From Serripes groenlandicus (taxonomy: Eukaryota; Mollusca; Bivalvia; Cardiida; Cardiidae): a stretch of 64,000 nucleotides of DNA. The first letter of the stretch is position 1. Each line of letters starts with the position of its first letter. This document shows, one piece after another, positions 36,185 to 46,800 of the stretch. The position numbers and the translations under genes were made by a program. Under the pieces are notes generated by a model that did no database searches, was not told the origin of the DNA, and worked only from the letters and a program-made list of their open reading frames with translations. The DNA lies in the NCBI GenBank assembly GCA_031761405.1, contig JASEVX010000007.1:25570859-25634858 (forward strand), read 5' to 3'.

Positions 36185-36410
36185 TTAACCCTTTCCCTCA
36201 TAGGACAATTCTGCAGCAGACGACTTTGAACATATTTTGTCAAAAAATAGAAAATCTCTATAATTGAATGGATAACGTATGACTAAAAGTGGAAAACATA
36301 GTGGCATAAGGAGAAATAGCTTGTTTTGAGCAATTTCTTCTTTTGTCACTATGTTTTCAAAAATCCGTCTGCTGCAGAAGTGTCAGAAAGCGTCTATATG
36401 AGGGAAAGGG
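36185..36410. mobile_element. TTAA hairpin MITE copy, reverse orientation
   Basis: TTAACCCTTTCCCTCATAGG to TATGAGGGAAAGGG; the right TTAA is altered to TCCA. It lies 152 bp upstream of the exon 8 acceptor. Confidence 0.83.
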
Positions 36411-36659
36411 TCCAAGCCAGGAACATGTGCATCAAGTTTCATTTGAAAATAACGAACGGTATTTGAGTTATGAGGTAAGGATCAAGTTTTGTGACAACCC
36501 AGCAGATGACAAAGATGCAAAGGGTATCACAATACCCCAACTATCTTTCTTCTTAAAACAGATGAGCTAAAATTTGCTTATTATGAGCAATTTATCCTTC
36601 AAGGTCATCTGCTGCAGAGGCGTTAGAAAGCATCTGTAAGTGGGAAAGGGTTAAAAGCT

Positions 36660-37630
36660 GATGTATTTGAATCACCCTCTGTCCGTTGTTCTTTTATTGT
36701 TAACATTATAAGCCTTACTAAAATACTAGGTCAATTTCAACCAAACATCACAGGAATGTTCACTCAGTATCAGTAGGCCTCTTTCAAATGTGTTCAAATA
36801 TTTAAACTATTTGTAGATATTTAGTTGATGTAACTTCTGTCTGATTTTAAATATTTAAAGCAGTCATGATCCTCTAAGTAAGTTGTTTAATCCATATTGA
36901 TTGGTTGAATAACATGGCTGACAGGATGCATCCGAAAATAGCTTTATAATTCTTCACATCTGAAACAGCTTCAATATAATGTTTGCAGAAATGTTACTGA
37001 GGTAACCCTCTATAAAAAGTTTTGGAGCCTAATTGATTGTTTGGAAAAAGGTTCCGCAAAACAGAATTCTGCTTCATAAGCATTTGACTATATATTGACA
37101 AGGTACATTTCCTATTCTACTGCCCTGGACATAGAATTATTCGACATATTTTGCTGTATAAATTTATGACAAAGCGCCTTATACAGCATTTCAAATGCGT
37201 ACAAGAGAGAAAAAGAAGTTTTGTGTTTTTATTAAAATATCTTTTACAGTTGTACCCGATTTTCATGTTAAATGAGTTGATCGTAGAAAATAGCCAGAGA
37301 TAAAGATTTTCAGCGCGTAACTCCTGAATACAGATTACTTACCGTGTTTTATAGCTGTAAAATAAGTAATATATATTTGCCCTATGATAGCAGCGCATTA
37401 AAATTATATGACACTTCTTAAAAATGGAAAAGTCATCTGATTTACAAGTTTTACTCGGACCTAACGTCACCTCAGTGATGTCCCAGAGCAGTAGTTTACA
37501 TTAAAAGCTATATCTGGCTTAAAATTCAATTAACTCTAATAAAATTTGGTACCTATCTTGCTCTGACTGTAACATCTTTGAAAATAATAATTCCAAGTGA
37601 ATATCTTAGGTAAATTACAGCCATTGCAAT
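36660..37630. other. Intron 7, no feature recognised
   Basis: Only scattered short matches to the CCAATCAACATGG-type units; no gene or complete element seen. Confidence 0.4.
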
Positions 37631-37632
37631 CA

Positions 37633-39302
37633 GAACAAGACATGGAAATTCCATGAAACCAAGTTTTCTATAATGGAAGATGTTTGATTAAGAATTAACA
37701 GATCTGTCAAATCTTTCTGTTAATATTTAATCAAAGCTAGTAATTCAAGTAACAGGGCATATTTCTATTGATGAATAATCATAATTACTTTGTCAATAAA
37801 ATATCTCACAATTCTATCTAACAAATATCAGTTCAATACAGTCAATCGTGTGTTGATGGCCTCATTTATTAAGAACATATAATAGATAACAGATATTAAG
37901 CAACCTTTTGTTGTAAGCAGCCACATTTTAGGATCCCTAATTCCAGGTTGATAATCAGTGATCTGCCTTAACCCTTTACTTGATAGTAACGAGTTTATGC
38001 CTTTGCAAACAGACTAGATCCAGGGCCCGAGGTTATGAAACTTACTCATATCTATGCCATATTCTTTTAAATTGCAAAGTTATTTAATATGGAGCATAGC
38101 ATATAAATTTTGCGTGAAGTTATTTGAAAATATCTATATGCATACCAAGTTATGGTCTGAAGAAAAAAAGTTCAAGTAAAGTATATTTTCTGTCACTGTG
38201 ACCTTGACCTGGAAGCTAAACACATAAATTGTGCATATGACACAGCGTCTTGATATGGTGTATATCTGTTCCAAGCTATTTGAAAATATCTCTATGGATG
38301 AAAAAGTTATTGTCCGGACAAGAAAAGTTCAACTGATGTCTATTTGTTGTCACTGTGACCTTGACCTTTAAGCTACAGTTTGTTTTTTGTTTGTTTGGAG
38401 TTTAACGCCGCTTTCAACAGCTTTGGTCATATCACGGCGGTCAGTGCACCTACCCATGTTTTCTTGGCTTTCACACACCAGTACTTACACAACATTCTTT
38501 CGAAGCCACTGACTACTTTCTCACATAGATCAGAGGTGAGAGGCAATGGAAAACATCGCCCGAAAGAATGTCACCGCAACCGGGTATCGAACCCGTGACC
38601 TCCAGATCACGAGTCAGATACGCTACCAATTGAGCTACCCGGCCGACTGAAGCTACAGACAAAGGTTTTGTATGTGACACATCATATTGATATAGTTCAT
38701 ATTTGTGCCAAGTTATTTGAAAATATCTCTATGCATGACACAGTTATGGTCCGGACAAGAAAAGTTCAATTAAAGTATATTTCTTATCACTGTGACCTTG
38801 ACCTTGAATTTACAGAAATTCTTTTTGCATTTGGCACATCGTCTTGATATGTTGCATGTTTGTGCCAAGTTATTTAAAAATATCTCTATGCATGACAAAG
38901 TTATGGTCCGGACAAGAAGAGTTCAATTAAAGTCTATTTCTTATCACTGTAACCTTGACCTTGAATCTACAGATTTTATTTTTGCATTTGGCACATCGTC
39001 TTGATATGGTGCATGTTTGTGCCAAGTTATTTGAAAATATCTCTATGCATGACAAAGTTATGGTCCGGACAAGAAAAGTTCAATTAAAGTCTATTTCTTA
39101 TCACTGTGACCTTGACCTTGAATCTACAGGGTTTTTTTTTGCATTTGGCACATCGTCTTGATATAGTGCATGTTTGTGCCAAGCTATTTGAAAATATCTC
39201 TGCATGGCAAAGTTATGGTCCGGACAAGGAAAGTTGACGCCCGCCCGCCGACTTCGCCAAACTAATAACCAGATTTTTCCTTCGGAATAACCTGGTTAAA
39301 AA
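37633..39302. mobile_element. AACAAG-hairpin element, CATGGAAATTCCATG family, copy 2
   Basis: Same ends and body as 14826-16006: AACAAGACATGGAAATTCC to TAACCTGGTTAAAAA. The first 450 bp are nearly identical to copy 1. A SINE (38378-38645) is nested inside. Internal units contain GACCTTGACCTTGAATC. Confidence 0.8.
38378..38645 (-). mobile_element. tRNA-derived SINE, full length
   Basis: On the minus strand, 38643-38575 folds as a tRNA: A box GTAGCTCAATTGGTAGC, B box GGTTCGATACC and pairing acceptor arms. A body with GACCGCCGTGATATGACC follows, then the tail GCTGTTGAAAGCGGCGTTAA and (CAAA)n at 38378. It is a SINE, not a functional tRNA gene, because of the attached body and tail. Confidence 0.8.
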
Positions 39303-39801
39303 TTGGCCGTTGAAAAGGAAATGTAAACGAGACTGGCACCTTTGACTAAGATTACCCCCTTTTTAAATTGCTGAAACCATACTGTTGATTAAAAAACATG
39401 GCAGCCAGGATTTAGGGTTATTTATGTTATTTATTCCTTTTCACCTTTTCACAGCTTGTTCAGAATGCTTCATTACAAAATAATTGGAATGCTATTCATA
39501 TAAAACAGCAAAAATATCCCCAACAAATACATTAACCATTATCCTTGTACAAAAAAATGAACTTTGAAGACATGAGGCAAAATATGGAAAATGAGTATGA
39601 TTAGTGAATAGAGTTGAAACAGTTTCGGCAAAGAGAGAAATTGCTTATTGTCAACAATTCTCCTTTTGCCAGAGTATTTTCAAACGTCGTCTTCTGCAGA
39701 TGCTCATAATGTCATTGCATGTGGAAAAAGGTTAACCTCACTCAAAAAGGATAAAAATAATAGAAGTGAAAACATCAAAGGGAAATAATTCTAGTACTTA
39801 C

Positions 39802-39930
39802 ATATTTGACGTGCTGGCTTGTCTCCCTGCATTTATGTAACACCGGATGAAGAAGTCCATCAATTCCATTCACAAATCCTCCATAGGTGAATATGTCTTG
39901 GTCAACAATAGCTACTCCATTGACAGTAAC
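39802..39930 (-). CDS. Exon 7: FAS1 domain B, H2 region
   Basis: This exon has 129 bp and 43 codons in phase 0. The acceptor is TTATTACAG|GTTACT and the donor AAATAT|GTAAGT. It encodes VTVNGVAIVDQDIFTYGGFV and NGIDGLLHPVL, the FAS1 H2 region, then KCRETSQHVKY leading into the cysteine-rich block. Several copies of its start region are tandemly repeated upstream. Confidence 0.92.
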
Positions 39931-41080
39931 CTGTAATAAAGGTCAACATGTCTTGATCAACAATGGCTACTCAATTAGCATTAACTTTTAACAAGAGATG
40001 TTTGTCAAACATTATGCCCCGCTGAGCGCCATATTGTATTGTCAGGAATATTTGGACAATTGAATAAAATAAAAGAGTGCCATGGGTGCAGGCAATGTCG
40101 AGTTATCACTCAGACAAGATTTTGCGATCAAGGCCAGTGACCTCGAAATCAAGTCATCTACTGGTCAGGCCCAACCTCCAAATCAGCCTGAGGGCCATGG
40201 GTGCAGGCAATGTTGAGTTATCACTCGGCAAGCTTTTCACATTCACTGTGACCTTGACCTTTGACCTGATGACCTCAAAATCAATAGGGGTCATCTACTG
40301 GTAACCCCCACCAGCCTTCATGTCAAGTTTGAGGGCCATGGGTGCAGGCAATGTTGAGTTATCACTTGGACCACTTTTTCACGTTAAAGGTCACTGTGAC
40401 CTTCATCTTTGATCTGATGACCTCAAAATGAATATGGGTCATCTACTGGTCACCCCAGCCTCCATGTCAAGTTTGTGGGCCATGTTGAGTTATCACTCGG
40501 ACAAGCTCTTTGCATTCACGGTCACTGTGACCATGAACTTTGACCCAATGACCTCAAAATCAAATAAGGGTCATCTACTGGTAGCCATGTCAAGTTTGAA
40601 GCTCATTGGTGCAGGCAATGGCCAGTTATCACTCGGACAAGCTTTTCAAGGTCACAGTGACCTTGACCTTGAACCTCAAAATCAATAGAGGTCATCTACT
40701 GATCATCCCCAGCCTCCATGTCAAGTTTGAGAACCTTGACCTTTGACCTGATGACCTTGAAATCAATAGGGGTCATCTACTGGTTAGGCCCTACCTCAAA
40801 GTCCTGAGACCTACTGACCGACCAACATGTGCAAAGCAATTTACCCCGTTCTTCGAAGGGGGCATAATAAAGGTCAGCATGTCTAGTCAAATTTACATTA
40901 ACCATTAATAAAGGTGATCTTGTCTTGGTCAACATTGGCTTCTCCATTTACAGTAACCTGTAATCAAGGTCAACATGTATTGATCAACAAAGGCTTCTCC
41001 ATTGACATTAACCTGTTATAAAGTTGAACATGTCTTCGTTAAAAATAGATACTCCATTAATAGTAACATTTAATAGCATC
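39931..41080 (-). repeat. Exon-7-acceptor tandem array, interrupted by an inserted element
   Basis: About five diverged units of roughly 55 bp lie upstream of exon 7, split by the element at 39990-40869. Minus-strand units read GATTACAG|GTTACTGTAAATGGAG (about 40958), ATAACAG|GTTAATGTCAATGGAG (about 41013) and GTTACTATTAATGGAG (about 41065). They conceptually encode VTVNGEANVDQDK, VNVNGEAFVDQY and VTINGVSIFNED beside the real VTVNGVAIVDQD. The three distal units have no stop in the exon frame; the nearest one has TGA. Confidence 0.85.
39990..40869. mobile_element. AACAAG-hairpin element (family with TTATGCCCC ends)
   Basis: The element begins AACAAGAG, then the hairpin ATGTTTGTCAAACAT, then TATGCCCC. 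It ends GAAGGGGGCATAATAA, the inverse. The interior has about five copies of a roughly 135-bp unit containing GACCTTGACCTTTGACC and GGTCATCTACTGG. It is inserted in the exon 7 array. No coding capacity is seen. Confidence 0.75.
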
Positions 41081-41671
41081 AACAAACAAGTAAATAATAT
41101 TTTTTTTGGTAAGAGGGATGCTTATACTTACTTCCTTCTGAGCTAGCTATAATAGCATTAAGGGCCCAGTCCCAAGAGCTGGTAATCCAGATGTGTGTTG
41201 TGATTTCAAAATGGGACTGATGTGTAATGTACCGGTGTGAGAAAGCAACGCAACACATAAGTAGGTGAACTGGCCACAGTGAAGTGTTTAAGAAAGGTTA
41301 CAATAGTGCCAACTCAACACAACCCACACTGATATGAGATTGAAATAACAGGGTTCCTGGATCAATCTTCATATCAAGAATAAGTGTGTAATGGTAGTAT
41401 GGTCTGTTAGATAAATGAGTGGTGCTCTGCTAAATCAAACTGTTACGTATCTGCGATGAGTGTAGATCCAGATCAATCAGTGCATTCATCACTATAAATC
41501 AATAAGTCATCAAACGTTAAAAGAAACTTCTGTAAAGCCAATGTATTTGGAACTTTGAGCATGAATGTACAGGCAGGTCTTTTAGCAGATGTGTATGATT
41601 GTGTTAAGGCTGGTTTTCCTGGGGCTCCACTCAAGAAGAAAAATGAGTAACTAGAAAGGTTGTTTTTATGA

Positions 41672-42742
41672 AAAAACATATGTCTCCCCATTGCAGTTTG
41701 TCAATGACTATTAAAATATTGAACAAGGGGAGATAACTTTGCAACGAAGTAGCCCAGAGTTATAATTCTTGCAAGGTGCACAACTTCACATTGCCATCTA
41801 TCTATATTCCAAGTTTCAATAAATTCCTTTAAGTACTTTCTTAGTTCTGCTCTGGAGAAAGTTTACACTATTAAAATATTGAACAAGGGGAGATAAATCA
41901 TAATTATTGCAAGGTGCACAACTTCACATTGCCATCTATCTAAATTCCAAGTTTCAATAAATTCCTTCAAGTAGTTTCTGAGTTCTACTCTGGACAAAGT
42001 TTACACTATTAAAATATTGAACAAGGGGGAGATAACTCATAATTATTGCAAGGTGCACAACTTCACATTGCCATCTATCTATGTTTCAAGTTTCAATAAA
42101 TTCCTTCAAGTAGTTTCTGAGTTCTGCTCTGGACAAAGTTTACACTATTAAAATATTGAACAAGGGGGAGATAACTCATAATTATTGCAAGGTGCACAAC
42201 TTCACATTGCCATCTATCTATATTCCAAGTTTCAATAAATTCCTTCAAGTAGTTTCTGAGTTCTGCTCTGGACAAAGTTTTCACAATTAAAATATTGAAC
42301 AAGGGGGAGATAACTCCGTTATGGTCGGAACATGGGTTCTGCACATCGCCTTCGTGAGGGGAACATCTGACACAAGTTTCATGAAAATCCTTCAAGCCGT
42401 TTTGGAGATATGGAGCGGACACGAAAAACAGGCTCAAACCTTTGACCTTCAAGCCTGACCTTGACCTTGAACCGGTATGGTCGGAACATGGGTTCTGCAC
42501 ATCGCCTTCGTGAGGTGAACATCTGACACAAGTTTCATGAAAATTCTTCAAGCCGTTTTGGAGATATGGAGCGGACACGAAATTAAGGCTCAAACCTTTG
42601 ACCTTCAAGTCTGACCTTGACATTGAACCTGTATGGTCGGGACATGGGTTCTGCACATCGCCTTCATGAGGTGAACATCTGACACAAGTTTCATGAAAAT
42701 CCTTCAAGCCGTCTTGGAGATATGGAGCGGACACGATTTCGG

Positions 42743-42775
<33 letters not shown>

Positions 42776-42836
42776 AGGACAGACAGACGCCCAGGACAAA
42801 AACAATATATCTCCCCTGTATACAGGGGGAGACATA
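41672..42836. mobile_element. GTCTCCCC-family repeat element
   Basis: Ends are ATGTCTCCCC and GGGGAGACAT, inverse of each other. Inside are about 4.5 units of roughly 135 bp (ATTAAAATATTGAACAAGGG, GCACAACTTCACATTGCC), then 2.7 units of about 159 bp (GGGTTCTGCACATCGCCTTC, AAGCCGTTTTGGAGATATGG), GACAGACAGACAG and a palindrome CTCCCCTGTATACAGGGGGAG. The long antisense frame at 42093-42845 is a by-product of the 159-bp (53-codon) period. Confidence 0.8.
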
Positions 42837-43059
42837 ACTAGTCAATTATATCAGAGAATACATCTACTTGTTAGCTTTTACTGAGCTAGGTTTTGAAGTT
42901 AAATGGAAATGTGTGTGCCTCTTGGACTAGAGGTCCTGAGTTCAAGCCTAGGATGGTTAGAATGTGTGTTTAATGTGGTTTACACAAGTTGCTGAGCTGT
43001 AACAATTTGTCCATTCTATAATAACAATGACATATTGACTATCGTGACCCTAAATACCC

Positions 43060-43280
43060 TTTCCCACTTGCAACAATTCTGCTGCAAAAAGAACTTTTGA
43101 CATCAAGGCACTTATATGTTTAATCTCAATCAATGAAAGTATACTACCGGTAAGTGAAAAGATATGAAAGCATTGAGGCAAAAGGGAAAAAAATGGATTT
43201 TTAGGACCAAAGAGAACTCTTAAAGACATCTGCTGCAGCTACTTCAAACTGTGTCTGCGGTGGAAAAGGGTTAACTAGCT
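43060..43280. mobile_element. Diverged hairpin MITE
   Basis: ACCCTTTCCCACTTGCAACA with CATCTGCTGCAGCTAC and GGTGGAAAAGGGTTAA. Confidence 0.55.
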
Positions 43281-43833
43281 TTTACCTAAGCTATCTAGCT
43301 AAGAAACTTTATTAAAATAAGAATTGGTAAAGCACAACAAAAGTTACACCAGGTGATAAAAAAGCTTCATGACAGCGGATCCAAACAACAACAATAACAA
43401 GGTTTTAAGTATAAACAGATCAAATTGATGCCAACCAATATGCACTTACAAACCATCTAGCAAATAGTTTTTACTTCACCTTGTCTCAGCAGCAGAAGAT
43501 GACTTTTGAAAACTTAACGAGCAATTTCTCACATTGCCACAAAGTTTTCAAATCTATTCAAAATGTATACCTTCATTTATAGATATATTTCCACATTTTA
43601 GTTTAGATGATTTCAAAGTTGTCTGTTGCAGATTTGTTGTATAAAGAAAAAGGGTTAACTAAAACAGAAGCATTTAGACACAGGTGCATCTGAATAAAGA
43701 ACATTTCCTCCTTTTATCGCAATCAATTTTTTACACTTTATTTTGTGTACATTTTTCATTAAGGTTTGCCTAGATTGTTCTCAAAGTCATCCTATGGAGA
43801 TTAGTTAAGATTAAACGGTTGTGTATACTTTAC

Positions 43834-43962
43834 ATTGTACCATCCATAAACTTTAAGATCCAACTGATGTCTGTAACCCAATGCTGTAGTAAGGGTCCCA
43901 TTACTAGTAGATGCCATCATCACCTTCACATTGACTATATGGTACAGTAAGTATTCTGTGGT
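43834..43962 (-). CDS. Exon 6: FAS1 domain B, middle
   Basis: This exon has 129 bp and 43 codons in phase 0. The acceptor is ACATTTCAG|ACCACA and the donor TACAAT|GTAAAG. It encodes TTEYLLYHIVNVKVMMA followed by a strand region ending LKVYGWYN. About nine degenerate copies of its acceptor and first roughly 44 bases lie immediately upstream in the intron. Confidence 0.9.
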
Positions 43963-44550
43963 CTGAAATGTAATAGTGTTTCATCTACTTCAAATTGACT
44001 ATATGGTACAGTAAGTAGTCTGTGGTCTGAAATGTAATAGTGTTTCATCTACTTCACATTGACTATATGGTACAGTAAGTATTCTGTGGTCTGAAATGTA
44101 ATAGTGTTTCATCACCTTCAAATTGACTATAATGGTACAGTAAGTATTCTGGTCTGAAATGTAATAGTGTTTCATCTACTTCAAATTGACTAAATGGTAC
44201 AGTAAGTATTCTGTGGTCTGAAATGTAATAGTGTTTCATCACCTTCAAATTGACTATATGGTACAGTAAGTATTATGTGATCTGAAATGTAAGTGTTTCA
44301 TCACCTTCAAATTGACTATATGGTACAGTAAGTATTCTGTGGTCTGAAATGTAATAGTGTTTCATCCCCTTCACATTGAATATAATGGTACAGTAAGTAT
44401 TCTGTGGTCTGAAATGTAAGTGTTTCATCTACTTAAAATTGACTATATGGTACAGTAAGTATTTGGTGGTCTGAAATGTAAGTGTTTCATCACCTTCACA
44501 TTGACTATATGGTACAGTAAGTATTCTGTGGTCTGAAATGTAAATGAGTG
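43963..44550 (-). repeat. Exon-6-acceptor minisatellite
   Basis: About nine units of roughly 64 bp abut exon 6. Each minus-strand unit reads TTACATTTCAG|ACCACAGAATACTTAC and continues through CATATAGTCAA to a TGAAG-TAG-ATGAA end, where the real exon continues as GTGAAGGTGATGATG. So each unit is about 20 intron bases including the acceptor plus about 44 exon bases. The exon frame meets TAG in most units. Confidence 0.92.
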
Positions 44551-44951
44551 TTTCTTTAATTTAGGAATATATACAACTTTTTTCCTTATACCAAGGCTTT
44601 CTGACGCCTCTACAGCAGACTATTTTTGAAATGTTTTTAACATAAATGGTATTCAACACTTTCCCAGACACACAACATGGCATGAGAACAGGCTACTTTT
44701 AAAAAGTTGTCATATTTATTGGAGTTGAAGACTTTATGGCAAAAGATGAAATTGTTCATTGAAGTATTTTCTCCTTAAGTCACAATGTCTCCAAAAGTTG
44801 TCTGCAAGTGGGAAATGGCTAATTAATTTGATGTTTCTACTGATCATTTATCTTAATACCAGCACAGTCCAGTTGCGATGCATTCCGATTCCCCACTTCA
44901 GAAAAGTTATTACACTATATGTATAGCCACCAAGTATTGCCATTATAATGC

Positions 44952-45157
44952 TTAACCCTTTCCCTCATATAGACGCTTTCTGATGCCTCTGCAGCAGACA
45001 GCTTTTTGAAAACAGTGACAAAAGAAGAAATTGCACAAACGTGCAATTTCTCCTATTGTCACAATGTTTTCCACTCTTTGTCATGGATTTTCTATGTTTT
45101 GACAAAATACTTTCAAAGTCGTCTGCTGCAGAATTGTCGTATGAGGGAAAGGGTTAA
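44952..45157. mobile_element. TTAA hairpin MITE copy
   Basis: TTAACCCTTTCCCTCATATA to GTATGAGGGAAAGGGTTAA, about 100 bp past the exon 5 donor. Confidence 0.87.
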
Positions 45158-45259
45158 CTGTTTCTCTCTTTTACAGACACATCTGAAGCACATGACTTTG
45201 TGCTGCAGATTTGCTGTATGTAGAAAGGTCAAGGCAAAACAAAACTAACCTTTACTTAC

Positions 45260-45355
45260 CACAGTTTGTTTTAAGTGTTTCATAGCACTGTTTGTAGGCA
45301 CAAACAGAGTGTATTCGGAGGAATTACTCTCAAGTCTGTCGGTAAGGTTCTTTTT
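45260..45355 (-). CDS. Exon 5: FAS1 domain B, H1 motif
   Basis: This exon has 96 bp and 32 codons in phase 0. The acceptor is GTATTGCAG|AAAAAG and the donor ACTGTG|GTAAGT. It encodes EYTLFVPTNSAMKHL, the FAS1 H1 motif, and joins exon 6 as KQTV-TTEYLLYHIV. Confidence 0.92.
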
Positions 45356-45608
45356 CTGCAATACAAAAGAAGAAACAATACTATTACATTGATACTATTA
45401 CAAATTTTCCCTAACAAAGTACATATTTAATAGATGGATGAATCATGATTATTGAATAATAATATTTCTTTAACATAATAAATGAATACAAAATAACCTT
45501 TTTCTTTTTACATAAAACATTTGATACAGGATTCTTATCACAATGATTGTACACACAATGATAAACTCAGGCAGGATCATAAATATCACTCAGAATAGAG
45601 TCCCCATA

Positions 45609-45846
45609 TTAACCCTTTCCCTCATATGACAATTCTGCAACAGACGACTGTTAACATATTTTGTCAAAAAGTAAAAAATGTCTTTAATTCTTTAATTGGA
45701 TGGATATCCTATGACAGAAAGTTGAAAACATTGTGGCAAAAGTAGAAATTGCTTGTTTTGACCAATTTCTTCTTTTGTCAACATGTTTTCCAAAAGCTGT
45801 CTGCTGCAGAGGCGTCAGAAAGCGTCAATGTGAGGAAAAGGGTTAA
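45609..45846. mobile_element. TTAA hairpin MITE copy, reverse orientation
   Basis: TTAACCCTTTCCCTCATATG to TGAGGAAAAGGGTTAA, ending 33 bp from the exon 4 donor. Confidence 0.86.
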
Positions 45847-45879
45847 AAGTGCAATGGTAAATTTTCTCGGTATAGCTAC

Positions 45880-45981
45880 CATTATCCAGTCACCAAATAT
45901 ACTGTATTCTGGATGCAGCTTGAAGAAAGTTTCTAAGTCTGGATAATCATCTGGAGAAGTAGGTAAATACGGCATCAGAAT
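45880..45981 (-). CDS. Exon 4: start of FAS1 domain B
   Basis: This exon has 102 bp and 34 codons in phase 0. The acceptor is TTGTATTTCAG|ATTCTG and the donor ATAATG|GTAGCT. It encodes the linker ILMPYLPTSPDDYP and the first FAS1 helices (DLETFFKLHPEYSIFGDWIM). The first 25 bases and the last 14 intron bases are the seed of the large minisatellite lying upstream in the intron. A hairpin MITE sits 33 bp downstream of the donor. Confidence 0.9.
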
Positions 45982-46800
45982 CTGAAATACAATCAAAGTA
46001 GGTAAATATGGCCTTAGAATCTGATATACAATGGAGTAAGTACATTGTTAATATGGTGTTAGAATGTGATATACAATCAAGTAGGTGCATTGTTAATATG
46101 GCGTTAGAATCTGATATACAATCAAGTAGGTGCATTATTAATATGCATTAGAATGTGATATACAATCAAAGCAGGTACATTGTTAATGTGGTGTTAGAAT
46201 CTGATATACAATCAAGTAGGTACATTATTAATATGCATTAGAATGTGATATACAATCAAAGCAGGTAAATATGGTGTTAGAATCTGATAAACAATCAAGT
46301 AGGTGCATTGTTAATGTGGTGTTAGAATCTGATATACAATCAAGTAGGTGCATTGATAATGTGGTGATAGAATCTGATATACAATCAAGTAGGTACATTT
46401 TTAATACGGCGTTAGAATCTGATATACAATCAAAGCAGGTACATTGTTAATGTGGTGTTAGAATCTGATATACAATCAAGTAGGTACATTGTTAATGTGG
46501 TGTTAGAATCTGATATACAATCAAAGCAGGTACATTGTTAATGTGGTGTTAGAATCTGATATACAATCAAGTAGGTACATTGTTAATGTGGTGTTAGAAT
46601 CTGATATACAATCAAGTAGGTACATTGTTAATGTGGTGTTAGAATCTGATATACAATCAAGTAGGTACATTGTTAATGTGGTGTTAGAATCTGATATACA
46701 ATCAAAGCAGGTACATTGTTAATATGGCGTTAGAATCTGATATACAATCAAGTAGGTGCATTGTTAATATGGCATTAGAATCTGATATACAATCAAGTAG
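45982..46800 (-). repeat. Exon-4-acceptor minisatellite, segment 1
   Basis: Tandem units of 39-46 bp run from the real exon 4 acceptor into the intron. On the minus strand each unit reads TTGTATATCAG|ATTCTAA..., matching the real TTGTATTTCAG|ATTCTGATGCC junction. The unit nearest the exon is 39 bp and closest to the exon (ATTTACCTACTTTG); core units gained AACAATGT and a TAA stop in the exon reading frame. The segment ends at the TSD of the hAT-like insertion. Confidence 0.93.

Noticed and set aside
38575..38643. Functional tRNA gene
   Set aside because: The cloverleaf and boxes are good, but a SINE body and conserved GGCGTTAAAC tail are attached, so it is a SINE head.
42093..42845. 250-codon minus-strand open frame with repeated Cys-rich peptides
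   Set aside because: It lies wholly in tandem repeats of 159 bp (a multiple of three) plus GACA simple repeat, so openness is a by-product of the period. No start context, splice logic or domain supports a gene.
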